DNA from: Sporosarcina luteola
Lineage (GTDB): Bacteria > Bacillota > Bacilli > Bacillales_A > Planococcaceae
Length of the DNA: 64,000 nucleotides
Direction: 5' to 3'
Assembly: GCF_023715535.1 (NCBI RefSeq)
Contig: NZ_JAMBOI010000002.1
Span: 558,001 to 622,000, forward strand
This document shows positions 16,492-25,321 of the stretch, piece after piece. A program made the position numbers and the translations under genes. Numbering within the stretch: position 1 is the first letter of the stretch; every line of letters starts with the position of its first letter. Below the pieces are notes generated by a model. The model searched no databases. It saw only the letters and a list, made by a program, of their open reading frames with translations, and was not told where the DNA came from.

Positions 16492-17301
16492 TTGGATAAT
16501 TCTTTTCAGCAACAGGCATCGAATGAATTACAGTTTTGGCTTCAAATTTTAGGGGACCATAGCCGCTTTATTCACGATTCACTAGCCCCAGGGCAAACTG
16601 ATTGGATTGACACTGCCGCAGCTTTCATAGAACGGTTCGATAAACTATTGGACCGCTCGAAGCAAACGTTGAGTGAGGATGAATTGTTGTCGTTAGTAAG
16701 CCTTTCAAAAACGGAAAGTGAAGCGATACGGGAATTGAAATTGGCCATTATTAAGGAACAATTGGTCGGCAACATTAAAATTACATTGCCCCCTCCTTTC
16801 GTCAATCATATGGTTAACGAAGTTGAAGAAGCGATTCGTATTTTTTCTTATTTGGAAAAAGGCGAGTCCCCTCCTACCGTTCACCCGCTACACCATGATT
16901 TGCTATGGTTGCTTGATGCAGCCGGTCATGCCGGAGCGATTGACGCGAATTTGGACCGCGTGGAAAAACAATTAAAGAAGAAAAGCAGGAAGTTCATGAA
17001 GGATTGGGAAGCATTTTATTTGAAGGCCATTGAAATGACAGGGTTTTTACGGACAAATGTTGCGAAATTCCCTGCCCTTGATAAATTCCATAACGACGTG
17101 TACTTGGAAATGGCGATTTTTAAAACGTTTTTAGGTGAACTTGAAGAGATGGGTCTGAAAAAAGAGACGCTAGGCGTTCTTACTCCTCTCATGGCAGACC
17201 ATATGGCGCGCGAGGAATGCTATTATTTAATGAAACTCGCAGAGTCGGCAGGTACTCCCGACCCAAATTGCAATCCCGCAAAGGAAAGAGTGCAGGGGTA
17301 G
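16492..17301 (+). CDS. DUF2935 family protein
   Basis: A 269-residue all-helical protein with the DUF2935 pattern in two halves: N-terminal NELQFWLQILGDHSRFIHDSL near residue 9, and a second block LLDAAGHAGAIDANLDRVEK near 143, plus a final LMADHMAREECYYL. Repeated H and E residues in the helices suggest a metal-binding four-helix bundle of ferritin-like kind, which is inference. The start is TTG at 16492 with GGAGGTGAA 3-6 nt upstream. Convergent with the aspartate dehydrogenase gene, 7 bp between stops. Confidence 0.85.
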   Translation: MDNSFQQQASNELQFWLQILGDHSRFIHDSLAPGQTDWIDTAAAFIERFDKLLDRSKQTLSEDELLSLVSLSKTESEAIRELKLAIIKEQLVGNIKITLPPPFVNHMVNEVEEAIRIFSYLEKGESPPTVHPLHHDLLWLLDAAGHAGAIDANLDRVEKQLKKKSRKFMKDWEAFYLKAIEMTGFLRTNVAKFPALDKFHNDVYLEMAIFKTFLGELEEMGLKKETLGVLTPLMADHMAREECYYLMKLAESAGTPDPNCNPAKERVQG

Positions 17302-17308
17302 TAAGCCA

Positions 17309-18106
17309 CTATGAACCCACTACTACTGCACTATCAATGTCCGCAAGCGCGGCTAAAATACTCGCTCCCGTAATATGGCTCGTCTTCGGATTGTCCGGAG
17401 ACGGGTTATTTTTAATTGTCATATCGAACTCGCCGAAAGCCCCACTTGCATGGATATGGTGAATGTTTTGCGTTACATTCGGATCGGCAATAATTCGTAC
17501 ACGTGTCTTCTCGACACCAATGCCCGCCAACGACAACACGATTGCGACATTCGCATTTTTAGGGAATTGTTGAATCGCGTCACGGGCAGGGCCTTCAAAC
17601 AACGTTTGCTCCGCAGTAATTCGGTCAGCTGTTAACGAATGGGCAGGCTTTCGGGTCGTCAGAGTGACGGAATCCAATAGTCCATCTAATTTGGCAGCCT
17701 TTATTAAATCCAAGCCGCCAATCGCACCGGACGGCAAGTAGATTCGGCGTCCACTAGATTTAGCTACCTGCTCTACTAGATTGCCAAAGGAAGGGTCAGC
17801 GAAAGCTCCGATGCTGATTAACAGTAGATCTTTCTGTTTAACCGTTTCGAGCGCATATTTTTTGGCTGATTCAATGGTGGAACATTCGACTACGATATCG
17901 ATGTCGGATTGCAGGAATGAGTGGATGTCATGGAATGCTTTGCATCCGTATTCCGCGGCTAATGAAGGCAGCTCATTTCTAGCTTTCTCTCGTTCATCCA
18001 AAATTGCGGTGATCTTGGCGTTTGGTAGGAGTTGTTCTTTGTTTATTGTTTTGAGAAGGTATGTACCTAGGTTTCCTTTACCGATTAGACCTATTTTGAT
18101 TGGAAT
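17309..18106 (-). CDS. nadX: L-aspartate dehydrogenase
   Basis: A protein of about 265 residues with an N-terminal Rossmann motif (IGLIGKGNLGTYLL), the YLPSGAIGGLDLIKAAKLDGL segment and the catalytic-region NIHHIHASGAFGEFDM typical of aspartate dehydrogenase, which oxidises L-aspartate to iminoaspartate for NAD synthesis (or runs in reverse). No nadA or nadC lies nearby. The start is unusual: the only in-frame ATG (18160) is inside the terminator hairpin of the S-layer gene, so an ATT at 18106 or ATC at 18100, 3 or 9 nt after AAAGGA, is more likely. Confidence 0.82.
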   Translation of the reverse strand: MPIKIGLIGKGNLGTYLLKTINKEQLLPNAKITAILDEREKARNELPSLAAEYGCKAFHDIHSFLQSDIDIVVECSTIESAKKYALETVKQKDLLLISIGAFADPSFGNLVEQVAKSSGRRIYLPSGAIGGLDLIKAAKLDGLLDSVTLTTRKPAHSLTADRITAEQTLFEGPARDAIQQFPKNANVAIVLSLAGIGVEKTRVRIIADPNVTQNIHHIHASGAFGEFDMTIKNNPSPDNPKTSHITGASILAALADIDSAVVVGS

Positions 18107-18135
18107 CAGTCCTTTCGCTTTGATGGTTAGTATAC

Positions 18136-18166
18136 AGGAAAACCCCTTGGCGTGGGCCAAGGGGTT
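18136..18166 (-). terminator. Intrinsic terminator of S-layer gene
   Basis: Perfect 11-bp stem AACCCCTTGGC / GCCAAGGGGTT with a 4-nt loop and a TTTTCC tail on the minus strand, 17 bp after the S-layer stop and just upstream of the aspartate dehydrogenase start. Confidence 0.88.
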
Positions 18167-18182
18167 CCAGTAAAATCATTTT

Positions 18183-21035
18183 TTATTTTGCTACAGTAAC
18201 AGAAATACCCGCTTTTTGAGCATTAGGTTTCACAGCTTTATCGACAATATTTGTTGATTTATTCGTCTTAACAGTCAATACTTTAGAAATATCGAACGTC
18301 TCTTCAACTTCTCCAGATTTTTTTACAAGTGTAATAGTTACTTTATTATCAAATCCAGAAACAGAATTAGCCTTCAATTCGCCAGCAGCAAGTGTTTTTG
18401 CTGTAGTTCCTTCAATAACTTCAAATGCATCAAATACATCCTCTGTTGAAACCGTAACAGCTTCGCTATATGTCAATTCAATAGTTTTATTGTTAATGAC
18501 TCTAGCACTTTGTAAAACTGGCGCAGTATTGTCTATAATTTCTACAGTGCCTTTATAAGTGTTCAATGTTTTGCCATCTGTTGAAGCGATATTAGCTACT
18601 GTGAAAACAGCTGCTTTATCAGCTTCTTTTACTGAATCCACTGGCAATGTAATTGTGGCGACTTTTTGTGCGGAGTCTAATGTAATAGTTGTATTAGCAG
18701 GAAGTGGTTTTCCACCTAATGTGTAATTATTCACATCAGTTGCAGAGTTTGCAACCGCGCCACCTTTAACTTGCTCATTAAATGTAACTGTAATAACGTT
18801 GTCTTTTCCTTCAGCTGATGCAACGTCAAATGTCGGTTTAACTTCCACTTGACCGAAGTCGATAGTATAAGTAATAGCATCGGAGCTGTTTGCTGTCTCA
18901 GCCAAATCGAATGCACTGCCCTGAGCAATTGTAAAGTTGTATTTTCCAGTAACTACTGCAGGTGTTTTCGCTTTGAAAACAACCTTTGTATCACCAGCTT
19001 CAACTTTTTGAGATGTAAATCCGCCTAATAGATCGTTAGCCAATACACCATTTTCGCTAACAATGGAAGGTGCTGAGATAGATCCCTCTCCTGCCGCTTT
19101 GAGACCCTCATTGAAATTTACCTCAATTGCAGATACCAAGCCTTTGTCATCTTTCACAACTTTGTAACCAGTTGCTACTGGCTTGACAGTATCTTTTACA
19201 AGAGTAACTTTTGGTGTCGAAGCTGTAATCTTATTCCCAAGCGAATCTTTAATAGTTTCTGGAATTACTACTGTAAATGTCCTGCTAGCATTGCTACCAA
19301 AAATAGTTTCGTTTACTGGAATAACAAATTGAGTATTGTTACTACCTTCTACAATTGAAACCTTGCCTGTTGTAACATCAGCTAATGCTTCATTTTTAAC
19401 TGAACCATTTACTAAGGAATCTACTACTGACTTTGCATCCATTTTCTTGCTGAATGTAACGAGAATCTCTTTTTCACTTTTAGCAGATAGGCTGACAGCA
19501 GGAGCTTCAGCATCAACATTCACAGTGAAATCCTTAGAAGTAGTTACCGTTTTGTTACCCGCCAAATCTTCAATATTGATTAATTCAACGGTATGAGTCT
19601 TGCCTACCTCAAGTGCCAATCCGGAAACTACTGCTGTATCCGTGTTATTGAAGTTAGCGGTTACGTATTGACCATTCACTTTTACAAGACCAATTGTAGC
19701 TTTTAGTGGTTCAGAAGCTTTAATTGTCACTGTAGATGCAGTATTGCCGCTAGTAATTGCTTCAACAGAATCAATTAGTGGAGCAACCTCATCTTTATAT
19801 GAAAATACTTGTGCCAATTTAGTTGTTTTAACTTTTTTATCAGCAAGCGTTGAAATAGGTTCAACTGTGATAACTCCATTATCCACTTGTACTGCAGATG
19901 CTTGCGTGAATGTTAATAGTACAGTCTTGTTGTCTGAAGCCAAAACAGCAGTATCTGGTGTAGTAGAATTGATTTTGTAATTCTCAACTTTTTGAGCTTC
20001 AGTTTTATCGACTTCTGTATTGAATTTCACTTGAACTTGTGTAGCATTCAATGCAGTTACTGCTTCAACTGCTGGAGTAGCTGGTTTTGCAACTACAACA
20101 GTAACAACAACATCCTCAGCACTATTACCAGCTGCGTCAACTGCGCTGTACGTCACTTTGTAAGTTCCAGGAACTTTAGTGTCGATAGCAGTTAGTCTTT
20201 CGCCAGCTTCGTTAGTGATAACTGAAGTGACTTCGATTTCTTCGTCAACGTTGTCAGTAGCAGTTACAACTGGAGCTGTAAATTCTTTACCGTATTCAAC
20301 GTTAAGAGTTTTTTCGCCAGTGTAAACTAGTTTTGGTGCTTCTGTGTCTTCTACATCTTCTACGTTTACGTTAGAAGTTTTGTAGAGGAATGAAGCGAAT
20401 TGACCGCGTGTTGTTGTGTTTTTAGGGTTGAATTGCGGTGCAACCGGGTTCGTGATATCGAAGTAGTCTAGTACATCGATGTATGGACGAGCTTCTGCTT
20501 TTGCTTTCGCAAGGTCCGTTACATCTTTGTTGAATTCTGTTTCTTTTACTAGAGTTACTAGATCTGTTTTATGAATAGCGTCATAAGCTCTGACAAGAAC
20601 GATCGCCATGTTTTCACGTGTGATGTCCAGTCCTGCGCCAAGTGTGCCATCCGCATAACCGTTAAATACGCCATGGTCTTTTACTAGTGCAGCGTATTTA
20701 AGGAGTTCGTCATTCGATTTAGATGTAAGATCTTTGAAACGTGGGTTTGTCTTGTAATCTGCTGGAACTTTATAGTCTAGTGATACTAGCCATTTACCCA
20801 TCATTTTTACAACATCAGAACGAGTCAATGTTTTATTTGGTTGGAATGTACCGTCGGGATAGCCGTTGATGACTCCTGCTTCTACCAATGCTTTGATAGC
20901 TGGTTCATGCGTATTCCCTTTCACGTCGGAAAAATCTGCCGCGCTAGCCACTGGTGCGACTGCTGTTGCGACCAATGCTGCTGAAGCTGCACCGATCATG
21001 AAATTACGATATTTTTTTGGTTGGTTGTTACCCAT
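18183..21035 (-). CDS. S-layer protein with three SLH domains and Ig-like repeats
   Basis: A 950-residue secreted protein. A signal peptide ends near AAPVASAAD (about residue 33). Three SLH domains follow at about 33-85, 100-157 and 165-222 (markers INGYPDGTFQPNKTLTR, FNGYADGTLGA, FNPKNTTTRGQF), which bind pyruvylated secondary cell-wall polymer. From about 230 come an Ig/HYR-like domain (PGTYKVTYSAVDAAGNS) and several further beta domains with the recurring phrase VTFNE/VTFSKKM/ITLTYSEA. The composition is rich in T, V, A, K and D with little Cys, as in S-layer subunits of Sporosarcina and Lysinibacillus. GGAGGAAAT precedes the ATG. Monocistronic, with a terminator and a 325-bp upstream gap. 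Confidence 0.92.
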   Translation of the reverse strand: MGNNQPKKYRNFMIGAASAALVATAVAPVASAADFSDVKGNTHEPAIKALVEAGVINGYPDGTFQPNKTLTRSDVVKMMGKWLVSLDYKVPADYKTNPRFKDLTSKSNDELLKYAALVKDHGVFNGYADGTLGAGLDITRENMAIVLVRAYDAIHKTDLVTLVKETEFNKDVTDLAKAKAEARPYIDVLDYFDITNPVAPQFNPKNTTTRGQFASFLYKTSNVNVEDVEDTEAPKLVYTGEKTLNVEYGKEFTAPVVTATDNVDEEIEVTSVITNEAGERLTAIDTKVPGTYKVTYSAVDAAGNSAEDVVVTVVVAKPATPAVEAVTALNATQVQVKFNTEVDKTEAQKVENYKINSTTPDTAVLASDNKTVLLTFTQASAVQVDNGVITVEPISTLADKKVKTTKLAQVFSYKDEVAPLIDSVEAITSGNTASTVTIKASEPLKATIGLVKVNGQYVTANFNNTDTAVVSGLALEVGKTHTVELINIEDLAGNKTVTTSKDFTVNVDAEAPAVSLSAKSEKEILVTFSKKMDAKSVVDSLVNGSVKNEALADVTTGKVSIVEGSNNTQFVIPVNETIFGSNASRTFTVVIPETIKDSLGNKITASTPKVTLVKDTVKPVATGYKVVKDDKGLVSAIEVNFNEGLKAAGEGSISAPSIVSENGVLANDLLGGFTSQKVEAGDTKVVFKAKTPAVVTGKYNFTIAQGSAFDLAETANSSDAITYTIDFGQVEVKPTFDVASAEGKDNVITVTFNEQVKGGAVANSATDVNNYTLGGKPLPANTTITLDSAQKVATITLPVDSVKEADKAAVFTVANIASTDGKTLNTYKGTVEIIDNTAPVLQSARVINNKTIELTYSEAVTVSTEDVFDAFEVIEGTTAKTLAAGELKANSVSGFDNKVTITLVKKSGEVEETFDISKVLTVKTNKSTNIVDKAVKPNAQKAGISVTVAK

Positions 21036-21360
21036 AAATATATTTCCTCCTCTGAGATGTTTCTAATACTTTTGAGAGCATTGCATCCCATATATGTATA
21101 CCCTCGACTAACATTATTAATCATATTTTTATAAAATGATAGAGGTATTAATTGGGTATAGTACCAGATTAGCATTCTAACGCTTGATTTATAGGGGTTT
21201 TACCCAACTAAATTTTTTTTTAGAAAGGCAAGAATGCCGTACTTATATACAGTTGGTTGGGTTTCCCAATCCATTTTTCCCTGCTTTATCCTCTCTGATT
21301 TACTGCTAGATTAAAAATGTTTTCAATAAGTTATAATTGTTGCTTTAGTTATTATTGTCT
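21036..21360 (-). promoter_or_regulatory. 325-bp AT-rich S-layer upstream region with TTGGG/CCCAA dyads
   Basis: No gene is visible here. On the minus strand it holds TTGGGAAACCCAA (near 21262-21274), GTTGGGTAAAACCCC (near 21195-21210) and TACCCAATTAATA (near 21150-21160), all within about 125 bp, plus several TATA-like hexamers. I cannot choose one promoter; an untranslated leader of 100-250 nt is likely, as is common for S-layer genes. Confidence 0.45.
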
Positions 21361-22365
21361 TCATTGTTTTCTGGTCGTTTTTTTCAAAAACATTTGATAA
21401 ATCGGCTTTAATGCCTTAGGCGTCAGTTCTATATCATTTTCATGCGCATACTTGATGGCATGTCCTAATGCGATGGTCATTCCGCCTGCGACACTTGCAC
21501 CGGCCACCATACCAGCACCGGGAACAAATTTCACAATTTGCCTGAAAACCGTCTTACCTATATTTCCGACAATTGTTGCGATGATCAATTCTTTTGCATT
21601 GTCCTTCGTTATCGGTTTCCCATACAATGTTGAAAGCTTTAGCATGAGACTGACTTGCAAGGCGGTCAAAGGAACGAAGTCCGATCCCGGAATCGGAATG
21701 GCACCGATTGTTGCGGCGGAAGCTCCTGCTGCTAAAATCCAACGATTTGCAATGGCAGACTTATCGGCCATGTTTGCTGCCATTAGAATGTCTTTTTTTT
21801 TGACTTCTAATAATGAAAGAACTTCTTTCTGCAGCATCCCGATATTTTCCCCTGTCCGAGAAGAAATCGGCGTGACCGGATATTCATAGCCGGTATGATC
21901 CTGGACATATTTTACGAGGCTTGGTATGTCTTCGGCTGCATCGATTTTATTCAACACGAGGATCAGATCGTTATTCACCTTGGCAATTCTTTTTAATGAT
22001 TTGAGTTCCGTTTCGGATAAAACCGTCCCCGCTGCATTCAGGAAAAACAAAATTAGATCCGCCTGCTTATAAAACTTCATCGTTTCCTCTGAATGTTCAC
22101 TGTAAATGTCATCCAGACCAGGAGTGTCGACAAAGATGATTTTATCCTTATATGAAAACTTCTTGATTTCCTGGGTTTCACCCGGTTTCGCACCTACCTG
22201 CGCTACGTCATCTCCCATGAGACGATTGATAGTCGATGATTTCCCGGCATTCACATCACCGATCATGGCAATCAGGATTTCACTTTCCAATTGCTCATTG
22301 ATTTCCGATGACTTTTCTTCAAATATTTTGTCGAATTCCTCGTCTGACATCCATTGTTGATTCAT
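21361..22365 (-). CDS. Membrane-associated GTPase (Era/dynamin-like) with DUF697 domain
   Basis: A 334-residue protein. The G domain carries G1 GDVNAGKSST (about residue 34), G3 DTPGLDD and G4 LNKID; residues from about 205 form a DUF697-like region with hydrophobic stretches (WILAAGASAATIGAIPIPGSDF, VPGAGMVAGASVAGGMTIALGH) that may insert in or bind membrane. Such GTPases are proposed to act in membrane or stress processes; nothing here fixes the role. The ATG at 22365 is 8 nt after AAGAAGG; a GTG three codons earlier is too close. Confidence 0.85.
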   Translation of the reverse strand: MNQQWMSDEEFDKIFEEKSSEINEQLESEILIAMIGDVNAGKSSTINRLMGDDVAQVGAKPGETQEIKKFSYKDKIIFVDTPGLDDIYSEHSEETMKFYKQADLILFFLNAAGTVLSETELKSLKRIAKVNNDLILVLNKIDAAEDIPSLVKYVQDHTGYEYPVTPISSRTGENIGMLQKEVLSLLEVKKKDILMAANMADKSAIANRWILAAGASAATIGAIPIPGSDFVPLTALQVSLMLKLSTLYGKPITKDNAKELIIATIVGNIGKTVFRQIVKFVPGAGMVAGASVAGGMTIALGHAIKYAHENDIELTPKALKPIYQMFLKKTTRKQ

Positions 22366-22474
22366 CTTAATCACCTTCTTCTTTCATTTAGTAATGGCCT
22401 CTTCCTATTCATACGGATAGTATTGGAATAGGATTCAGTTTCTTAATCATTACCCTATCCGTTTAATTAGCATG

Positions 22475-22506
22475 CAAAAACCTGCACCTCGTTGGAGGTA
22501 CAGGTT
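22475..22506 (-). terminator. Intrinsic terminator of cotJABC
   Basis: Stem AACCTGTACCTC / GAGGTGCAGGTT with a 4-nt loop and TTT tail on the minus strand, just after cotJC. Confidence 0.88.
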
Positions 22507-22512
22507 TTATTT

Positions 22513-23082
22513 CTAGAATATTTTTTTCCGATCTCTTTCATCCATTAAAATCTGGACAGATTCCCGGAAACGCAAGGAATGGACATTTTCCCTTTCCCGT
22601 AGGAATTTCAGTGCATCGTTCAACCCCGGATCATCTGAAAGGTCAATGAGCCATTGATATGTGGCACGCGCTTTTTCTTCTGCGGCGATATCTTCATATA
22701 AATCGGCGATCGGATCGCCTTTTGCTTGGATGTATGTCGTTGTAAATGGGACGCCATTCGCATTTTCATAGAATAGCGCATGGCCGTGATTTGCGAAATG
22801 CGGTCCTAAACCCGCTTCTTCCAATTGTTGAGGCGTCGCATCCTTCGTCAACTTATAAATCATTGTTGCCAACATTTCCAGGTGCGAGAACTCTTCAGTG
22901 GCAATATCATTCAAAACACCGATCACTTTGTCAGGAACAGTATACCGCTGATTCATATAGCGCAAAGCAGCAGCCAGCTCGCCGTCAGCTCCTCCGTATT
23001 GCTCCATAAGATATCTCGCCAATTTCGGATTGCATGTAGTCACTTCAACAGGATATAAAAGCTTTTTCTCATAGACCCACAT
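22513..23082 (-). CDS. cotJC: Spore coat protein CotJC (manganese-catalase-like)
   Basis: A 189-residue four-helix protein of the CotJC/Mn-catalase family. Conserved metal-ligand helices are visible: GGADGELAAALRYMNQRY, ATEEFSHLEML and AAEEKARATYQWLI. It belongs to the inner coat in B. subtilis and may have catalase activity through a dimanganese site. It closes the cotJABC operon, 14 bp after cotJB, and is followed by a strong terminator. Length matches B. subtilis CotJC. Confidence 0.94.
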   Translation of the reverse strand: MWVYEKKLLYPVEVTTCNPKLARYLMEQYGGADGELAAALRYMNQRYTVPDKVIGVLNDIATEEFSHLEMLATMIYKLTKDATPQQLEEAGLGPHFANHGHALFYENANGVPFTTTYIQAKGDPIADLYEDIAAEEKARATYQWLIDLSDDPGLNDALKFLRERENVHSLRFRESVQILMDERDRKKIF

Positions 23083-23096
23083 TCAGCCTCCCCCTT

Positions 23097-23363
23097 TCAC
23101 CGTTGCCATGGCCATGGTGGTTGATTCCAACGCCAGCCTGCTTCTATTGCCTCCTCAGAAGGAATGGAGTGGAGCGAAAGGGGTCCGTATCTACTTTCAT
23201 ATTGGCGCCTAAGTCGGGCAGCTTCTTTAATGGCTACCCTCCATTGGTCCAATGCATCTTCATCGTTTGGGTGTGTATTCGTGTATAGTGTCAGTTCAAC
23301 TACAACAAAATCAGCTTCCTGCACGAGCTGCATCAGTTGACGCTCTTCTTCGAAAGGATTCAC
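23097..23363 (-). CDS. cotJB: Spore coat protein CotJB
   Basis: An 88-residue protein with the CotJB pattern FVVVELTLYTNTHPNDEDALDQW and RQYESRYGPLSLHSI, required with CotJA and CotJC for a coat component. The start is GTG at 23363, overlapping the cotJA stop as GTGA and preceded by GGAGGG at 6 nt; a longer frame into cotJA is not supported. The C-terminus WRWNQPPWPWQ is typical of the family. Confidence 0.92.
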   Translation of the reverse strand: MNPFEEERQLMQLVQEADFVVVELTLYTNTHPNDEDALDQWRVAIKEAARLRRQYESRYGPLSLHSIPSEEAIEAGWRWNQPPWPWQR

Positions 23364-23578
23364 GAAATACCCTCCTCGCGAGAGAATCCATCGGCAAGGA
23401 TCGGCCAAAGAGTTCCTTGGCGGAGCGCCTGCTCAGGTGTGTACTGCGGAAGTCCTGGCGGTTGGAAATCCATGAACAGTTGAGGTGGCAATACAAACTT
23501 CTTCACCCTAATGGGCGGACACGGGTCAAGTGGGGAAATGTATGGTTCGAAGCTTCCCCGATATGACGGTCGTTCCAA
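23360..23578 (-). CDS. cotJA: Spore coat-associated protein CotJA
   Basis: A 72-residue Pro-rich protein matching CotJA (SPLDPCPPIRVKKFVLPPQL, then QYTPEQALRQGTLWPILAD). The start is TTG at 23578 with AGGAG about 9 nt upstream. First gene of cotJABC; a SigE-like promoter lies 20-50 bp upstream. It overlaps cotJB by 4 bp, so the three products are made together in the mother cell. Confidence 0.9.
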   Translation of the reverse strand: MERPSYRGSFEPYISPLDPCPPIRVKKFVLPPQLFMDFQPPGLPQYTPEQALRQGTLWPILADGFSREEGIS

Positions 23579-23598
23579 ATCTCATCACTCCTCACGCT

Positions 23599-23627
23599 AT
23601 GTTATGCGAGAGGATGAGAAATGATTC
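23599..23627 (-). promoter_or_regulatory. Possible SigE promoter of cotJABC
   Basis: On the minus strand GAATCAT, 14 bp and CATAACAT approximate the SigE mother-cell consensus (KMATATT, 14-15, CATACAnT), 20 bp before the cotJA start. cotJ is SigE-dependent in B. subtilis; the match here is imperfect. Confidence 0.45.
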
Positions 23628-23633
23628 TATTGC

Positions 23634-24548
23634 CTACATATCATTTTCAATTAAAAACTTATTGAACCATTTCGCGCATTGATAGGTTTCTTTCCAATAG
23701 GGATCATGATCTTCCACCGCCCAGCAAGCATATAAAGTGGACATTGAAATTGCAGCTTTCAAAAGCTTTTCGCAATTCATTTGCAAAAGTTCACTTATCA
23801 GATTGACTCTTAGCCTCAACAAATTTTCCGGATTAGGCTTTGTGAAGAGATGATTAACCATGAAGGAAACTGCGTCGAAGTAGGGGTCACCGGCAACGCC
23901 TTTCGGATCAATCGCAAGCCAACCTCTCTCGTTCGAAAACAAGATGTTTTCATGATGCAAATCGCCATGCAGCAGTCCGATTTCCATTGTGGTCTGCTGT
24001 ATTTCCTCTAGAAACTTAGCCGACATCGCAACCCATTCATTTGGAATTGGCCCATCGTTCTTAGGGTAATTACTTTGATATTTCGAGAAGGCGCTTGCCC
24101 AGTGAAGGATAGTTGGAAAGTCGGTGTCTTTCGGCAATGGTTTACGGATCTGTTTCCAAACGCGGCAGAACTGTTGAATGACGACTGTTTCATCTGTTTC
24201 CGTACAAAGCATCGTCCCGGGTTGAAGGCTTTCGAGCAGCATGGCTCCTCGTTCGACGTCGGCTTTCAACAGTTTCGCACATCCTTTGCCACTGTAGAGC
24301 TGCAATGTGCGGATTTCATTCTCAAAATCAAAGCCTGGCAAGCCCATTTTTAAGATGTACGGGTTATTGTTTTCGTCGATTACGTGAATGACGTAGTTAT
24401 AAGAAAGATTCGTGACCGGGCTTTCCAGTGTTAATCCCCAGACTTCCGCCATGTGATTAACATTGACCTCTAGTGATTGAAGCCATTCTTTCCCTGGTTT
24501 CCCGAAACTGTTCCTGATTTTCTCTTGGAATGAAATAGGTATGTCCAT
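23634..24548 (-). CDS. Aminoglycoside/hydroxyurea-type kinase family protein
   Basis: A 304-residue protein kinase-fold phosphotransferase: N-terminal lobe with YILKMGLPG, catalytic loop LLHGDLHHENILF near residue 196 and metal-binding AIDPKGVAGDPYFD near 217. The IDPKG form and length place it in the APH(6)/streptomycin 6-kinase-like family (PF04655). Members phosphorylate aminoglycosides or unknown small alcohols; resistance should not be assumed from fold alone. It lies between the GNAT gene at 24720 and cotJABC. Confidence 0.82.
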   Translation of the reverse strand: MDIPISFQEKIRNSFGKPGKEWLQSLEVNVNHMAEVWGLTLESPVTNLSYNYVIHVIDENNNPYILKMGLPGFDFENEIRTLQLYSGKGCAKLLKADVERGAMLLESLQPGTMLCTETDETVVIQQFCRVWKQIRKPLPKDTDFPTILHWASAFSKYQSNYPKNDGPIPNEWVAMSAKFLEEIQQTTMEIGLLHGDLHHENILFSNERGWLAIDPKGVAGDPYFDAVSFMVNHLFTKPNPENLLRLRVNLISELLQMNCEKLLKAAISMSTLYACWAVEDHDPYWKETYQCAKWFNKFLIENDM

Positions 24549-24719
24549 ACAATTTCCCCTAAATTAATTTAGCCATATAATATTCATCTGCATATTGACC
24601 GTTGACGAGCTGAACTAGCTGGCTTGCATCTGTGCTTTGAACTTGTCTAGTATTCATTAGAAACACGTACCTTCTCTTTGCTTAAAAACGAGATAACCTT
24701 TGTATGAAGAACCATGGCC

Positions 24720-25229
24720 TTATCCCTCAATCGTTTCGATATTTCCCCAGTAATATGCAATCTCCTTGAATTCTTCTCCCCCAATGTCAATCATTGCATG
24801 ATCTATAGCTTGTCCGCCAAGTGATTCATAGAATGCTTTTGATGGATTACGTTCAAGCACCCATACAAGCATGGAGTAAAATCCTTGTTCTTTCAGATTT
24901 TGTACAATTGTATGCGTCAACTTCTTACCAATCCCCTGTCCTTGCACTTCTTGCAATAAATAAATTGCATATAACTCCCCATCTACATCATAGTTACCTG
25001 TTCGTTCTTTGCCCCCCGTTGCGAAGCCGACTATCTTACCGCTTTCATCCTCAGCAACAAATAAAGCGCTTTTCCCAATTCCCCTACGCCAATTTTCGGC
25101 ACGCTGCTCGTATGATAAATCCCGAAGAACGGAATCGGAAACAATACCCTTGTAAGTTGTCCTCCAGCTGTCCACATGAACTCGTGCTATACCATCCTCA
25201 TCGCCTGGCACGGCTTCTCTAATTCTCAT
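24720..25229 (-). CDS. GNAT family N-acetyltransferase
   Basis: A 169-residue GNAT protein with the expected start (MRIREAVPGDEDGIARVHV), a WRTTY motif in helix 1, the acetyl-CoA loop QEVQGQGIGKKL near residue 92 and the closing NPSKAFYESLGG. The second ATG (25229) is preferred because GTGGGGGA lies 5-8 nt upstream. It precedes the kinase-like gene by about 170 bp, a gap in which I see nothing convincing. Confidence 0.88.
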   Translation of the reverse strand: MRIREAVPGDEDGIARVHVDSWRTTYKGIVSDSVLRDLSYEQRAENWRRGIGKSALFVAEDESGKIVGFATGGKERTGNYDVDGELYAIYLLQEVQGQGIGKKLTHTIVQNLKEQGFYSMLVWVLERNPSKAFYESLGGQAIDHAMIDIGGEEFKEIAYYWGNIETIEG

Positions 25230-25321
25230 ATTCATTCCCCCACTCTATTCTTTCTTTCAAGTTTACAGTAAATAGCGAAATAATAGAATTGATTTTCAGA
25301 AAAGAAATGCAGATTCGACTT

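Noticed and set aside
18183..21035. Adhesin or surface enzyme
   Set aside because: Three N-terminal SLH domains, size, composition and monocistronic layout fit an S-layer subunit better; no catalytic motif is visible.
23634..24548. Aminoglycoside resistance gene
   Set aside because: Only the kinase fold and family resemblance are visible; chromosomal members usually have unknown substrates, so resistance is not claimed.
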